Assembly: GCF_020921035.1 (NCBI RefSeq)
Contig: NC_063152.1
Span: 3,230,001-3,294,000 of the forward strand
Length of the DNA stretch: 64,000 nt
From: Rhodamnia argentea
Lineage: Eukaryota > Streptophyta > Magnoliopsida > Myrtales > Myrtaceae
Reading direction: 5' to 3'
Under the pieces are notes generated by a model, which saw nothing but the letters and a program-made list of their open reading frames with translations, was not told the origin of the DNA and ran no database searches. Shown one piece after another: positions 60,619 through 64,000 of this stretch. Both the position numbers and the translations under genes were made by a program. The stretch's first letter is position 1. Each line of letters begins with the position of its first letter.

Positions 60619-61209
60619 TCTACCATTGCACTGTATTATCGGCTAGAAGTCGCCGGAACTTCATAAATATTTGTATCATATGCTAGCCATGATACAAAGT
60701 TAAATGCCATCAGGACCTGATGAGAAAGACTTTCTGCTGCTTTAACTTTGCCCTAGTTTGTGGAGTCTTTTATCATTCCCATTATTGCCGACCTCAACGT
60801 TATTCGCCAGATATTTATTTTAATATAGGCCAGCCACGGAAGTAGCTGAAGCCACATAGTACAAGGCGATGGTTTAGCAGAGGTTTTGACAGACTAAGTG
60901 TAGGTGTGGAATCAAAAATCAGAACTTCTTGTTCTTGATATTCCCCTTTTATATAAAGGCACACATCACCGCCTCACTCTACAAATTATCTCTGCATGTC
61001 AAGAGAGATTTTTTTACTGTCATCCTTATCCACGCTATCCTAAATACTTCGACACTATTCTTAGTAATTTATTATGCATTCTAGACTCTTCGGCATATCC
61101 CATATGTCACTGGATCAATTATTTTAACACTTTTCCTGAATCCAAATTCTTTTGATACTCCAAGCATGTTTTGTCATCCAACTAATCCTGCCCGGTCGTC
61201 GTTAGTGTG
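60619..61209. other. CSLE downstream flank, no gene seen
   Basis: The first few hundred bases should be the 3' untranslated region of CSLE. The rest is unremarkable. Confidence 0.55.
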
Positions 61210-61460
61210 ACGATGAGTTTAGCCGTTGAACTTGGCCGTACCAAATGGCACAGTCTATTGCTCCTCGTAAGTATATGAGAATTTTCTTAGCAACTCCAAA
61301 GTGAATTTGACTCGGACGTTGCACAAACCGTGATAGCAGAATTGCTGCGTATGTGATGTCCGATCGTGCAGCAGTGAGATATAGCATACTACCAATTAAA
61401 CTTCTGTAGAGAGAGGCACCTAAATTTTGATTATCCTTTATTATTAGTTTTTGCATAAAA
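61210..61460 (-). pseudogene. Copia RNase H-region fragment
   Basis: The minus-strand frame contains YRSLIGSMLYLTAARSDITY (the conserved copia block before RNase H), then LLSRFVQRPSQIHFGVAKKI and LIYLRGAIDCAIWY. The family motif is 'YRSLVGSL.YLT.TRPDI.Y'. The arginine-proline pair is changed to Arg-Ser and the following frame decays. No LTR or other domain adjoins on this strand, so it is an isolated scrap. Confidence 0.85.
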
Positions 61461-62229
61461 AAATTAGTGCTAATTTTAATTATAAACAAAAAATAAATAA
61501 ATAAATTCAAATCAATTTTCCATGCATGCATGCATTACATCAGCATTAATTTGGATCCACAGCAGAGGATTTGTCCTTGTTGCCCGGTGATCAGGACCTC
61601 TTTTGACGAGGAGAACAGGTGCCATGCCACTGATCCTTCTGCTTTGCCCGACGGTCCCATCCGCTGCTGCACCTGGCGACTATGCTTTCCTCATCTGCTG
61701 CGATTTCTGATTTGCTCCTTTGCTGTGGCGTTTTCTTGCTCCATAACCGTGGCCGCTGCTGGACCCGAAGCTGCTGCTGTTCTTCTTCTTCTTCTTCTTT
61801 TTTAAGGTCCAATCTACGTTGATTCCGTTAAAATATGTCTCGAATTTGAGCCCCGCAAATAAAGTCGGATGTGAAATTATCTATTATCCGTTGACGTCCG
61901 AATATTTTCAAGTTGAAGAAAGTTATTCTGATTTGTTTTGATATCAAATCGGCCAAGGAAAGGATAAGAAAGAAAAAAACAACAGAAAAGTCAAAAAGAG
62001 AAGTCCAATCTTGGACTCGTTGACCGACTCTCTTATCCATGTTAAAGTCTGCAACCTTATCTTCTCTTCACACACACACACACACATATATATATATAGA
62101 AAGCGTGGGTGGGTTTTTGGCAGAGTAATACTCAAGCCTTGAAGCACCGGTTTTGCGCAAGTGCTTGTGCCCAGAGTTGCAGAGGAGTTCTTTTTGCGAG
62201 ATAATTGATTTCTCCGGAAGTTCCATGAC
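61461..62229. other. Intergenic
   Basis: A CA/TA repeat lies at 62068-62098 and a CTT run at 61781-61801. No gene is supported. Confidence 0.5.
62068..62098. repeat. (CA)n(TA)n microsatellite
   Basis: A perfect CA run followed by a TA run. Confidence 0.9.
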
Positions 62230-62550
62230 GTTTGTGTTCTAGTCGATAAATTCTTGTGGTAAGAATTTATGTTTTAATTCCTTTGCAAGTTCGAGAGATT
62301 GTTTCGCTAAGAATTGGGGGCTAAATATTGTGTGCGTTCTTGGATGTAATTGGGGCTGGAAATGTTTGAGTGACTCGAGTGTGATCCGTAATCTCCGTGT
62401 ATCGCTTGATCTATAGTGGAATTCGTTGTTGCTCTTCCCGCGGACATAAGTCTCTATGACCGAACCACGTACATTTGGTATCCGATTTATTTTCTTGTTC
62501 TATCTATTTTATTGTTCGATCGCTTGTTTCGCACAACTGATTCAAATCAC
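62230..62550 (+). repeat. LTR-like fragment (copia R-U5 type)
   Basis: Contains GAGAGATTGTTTCGCTAAGA, AATTGGGGCTGG, GAGTGTGATCCGTAATCTCC, GTATCGCTTGATC, CCGCGGACATAAGTC and GACCGAACCACGTACATTTG, the ordered motifs of the 3' half of a plant copia LTR. It shares the same order with 49480-49810. No matching second LTR is in the window. Confidence 0.6.
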
Positions 62551-62671
62551 CGAAGGTCTCTGTCATTGCTGCTGTTCACATTACATGTGGGCAGCATTGA
62601 AACCCGTCGATTCAAATCACCTTTGTCATTGCTGCTGTTCACATTACATGTGGGCACCATTGAAACGCGTC
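62539..62671 (+). repeat. Two-copy tandem repeat of 70 and 63 bp
   Basis: Copy 1 at 62539-62608 and copy 2 at 62609-62671 share GATTCAAATCACC and then TTGCTGCTGTTCACATTACA and TGTGGGCA(G/C)CATTGAAAC. Copy 2 lacks seven bases. The near-identity points to a recent event. Confidence 0.9.
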
Positions 62672-64000
62672 GAACGTGAGTCCCAACTGTTGGTCCCTCG
62701 TGCCAAAACTTGGTCTGTCAATTTAGGCGCAAATTCATACTTGGAAAGGCAATCTTTGGGAAAAATATTATTTTTTTCCCTATTTGAGATTATTGCATAT
62801 CTTGTCATATCTTGCATTGCATAAATGTGGGTATCTTTTAAAATACAGATTGATTAGGAAAATTTTCTTTCCTAGTCCACAACTTTCCATGCGATCGATA
62901 ATGTCCATCTTTTAGATTATTGATAGAATACTCAATTAGACAAAGATTTGGGTTCAAGCGTTAATCGTAGTATTGCGAATCAAAGATTGGATAAAATATT
63001 CACGAAATATTTCAAAACTTGATTGATATATCCACTTTCTCGATTAGCATTGATTGGCATATTCACTTTCCTGATTTGATTTGAATTTTTTGATTGTCAT
63101 ATTTTTTAGAATATATCCGCCGCATGATGTAATCCAAAAAATTCTAAAATATTTGCATTCATTCACTTTCCATATTTGAAAATTGCATATCTTTTCAACA
63201 ATAGCATCACGTAGACAATTCCATCTAATCCTTTTTGTAAATAATTAGATTAGATTGCATTTTAGCATAGAAATTGCATGTTTAAATATTATTCTATGTC
63301 TAAAATAATCTATCTTTATATATTAGTGTTTAGGTCAATTTAAACTCTAAAATATGCAAGATAAATATTGTTTTGGCATAGTTCTATCTTAGGAAATTAA
63401 TTCATCCAAAAATATGAAAAATCATTCATCCTTGCCATGTCATCCATGCCATGTCATCTTGGTCACGTCATTATTTCTTGCCATGTCAAATTAGGTTGCA
63501 TTTTAGCTCAAATTGCATATTAGAATTGCATGTCTAGGTTTTAATTAATTTACACGTCACGTAGTTAATTTAATTAAACCATGGTCTCACTTGTACATTC
63601 ATTTAATTTAATTTGCATGTCATCTAGTTTAGTATGGCATTTAATTCATGACATTGCATCATTTAGAATAGGTTCATTCATTCATATAAAAGATTGAAAA
63701 TGAGAAAAAAAAATTATGTGGCACATGCTCCCTGGATTATATTGATTTCTGAATGTTTAATTAATTGATTATGCACATGCATGATAACTTTTGTTAGTAG
63801 CTTAGGTTAAAATCAATTAATGTTGCTTTTTCAAATGATTTTTCATGAAATAAAATGGTACCAAAAGCGCTTTAAAATAATCTAATATAATCAAGTCCCC
63901 GAACTCTTAATCTACGCTTCGTAAAAGTAATTTAGTTATCTCGCTAATTTACTTAGGTTTCTAATCGACCTACCAAAAAACGATTAATGGTGACTCTAAT
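62672..64000. other. AT-rich region, no gene; retrotransposon-like texture
   Basis: There are many short repeated phrases (GCATGTCTAGG, CCATGTCATC, TTAATTTAATT). The stretch has the feel of an LTR or untranslated leader of a gypsy-type element that continues past the window, but no domain, primer site or paired repeat supports it. Confidence 0.35.

Noticed and set aside
1..64000. CRISPR arrays, operons and bacterial insertion sequences.
   Set aside because: The window is intron-rich plant nuclear DNA; the only regular tandem repeat is the 152-bp array, which has no spacer structure.

Overview
This is plant nuclear DNA, almost certainly from a woody core eudicot. The protein-coding genes have many short exons with GT..AG introns, plant-specific families are present, and the gaps are AT-rich and full of decayed transposons. 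Myrtaceae is a guess from the general look of the repeats; nothing in the window proves it.

Six genes can be reconstructed exon by exon, and all six keep an open frame from start to stop. They are: farnesyl diphosphate synthase (minus, 7174-11944, 12 exons, 342 aa); a cytosolic-type phosphoglycolate phosphatase of the HAD family (plus, 21562-24740, 11 exons, 307 aa); an AGC-VIII protein kinase of the D6PK clade (plus, 34188-37514, 2 coding exons, 613 aa); a universal-stress-protein-domain protein (minus, 38000-40515, 4 exons, 319 aa), convergent with the kinase; a WEB-family coiled-coil protein (minus, 44383-46249, 2 coding exons plus a 5' leader exon, 565 aa); and a cellulose-synthase-like E glycosyltransferase (plus, 55244-60618, 8 exons, 731 aa). 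They serve unrelated pathways (isoprenoid supply, photorespiratory or metabolite repair, auxin-transport signalling, stress, chloroplast or touch response, cell wall). They look like ordinary neighbours rather than a pathway cluster.

The left edge (1 to about 5030) is one decayed Ty1/copia retrotransposon on the minus strand. Its reverse transcriptase, integrase and gag are broken by stop codons, its primer-binding site and 5' LTR lie near 4571-5030, and its other LTR is off the window. A 242-bp hAT-like MITE with an 8-bp target duplication sits inside it. A further copia RNase H scrap lies at 61210-61460, and two LTR-like stretches lie at about 49480-49810 and 62230-62550.

The intergenic DNA holds a series of non-autonomous Mutator-like elements with 9-10 bp target-site duplications: 20395-21021, 27672-27980, 42477-43355, 52165-52968, and with a degenerate duplication 39153-39753. 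They have AT-rich long terminal inverted repeats. The larger ones have GC-rich cores. The core of 52165-52968 carries a recognisable piece of a PADRE (DUF4228) gene, which makes it a Pack-MULE. The core of 42477-43355 is itself a long foldback.

Other structures are a seven-copy 152-bp tandem array (49982-51032), a run of three perfect hairpins (53758-53869), a tRNA-type SINE candidate (30643-30800), a 265-bp local duplication (28531-29042), and CT-repeat tracts on the sense strand of gene leaders and just inside several 5' splice sites. No rRNA, convincing tRNA gene or CRISPR array was seen.
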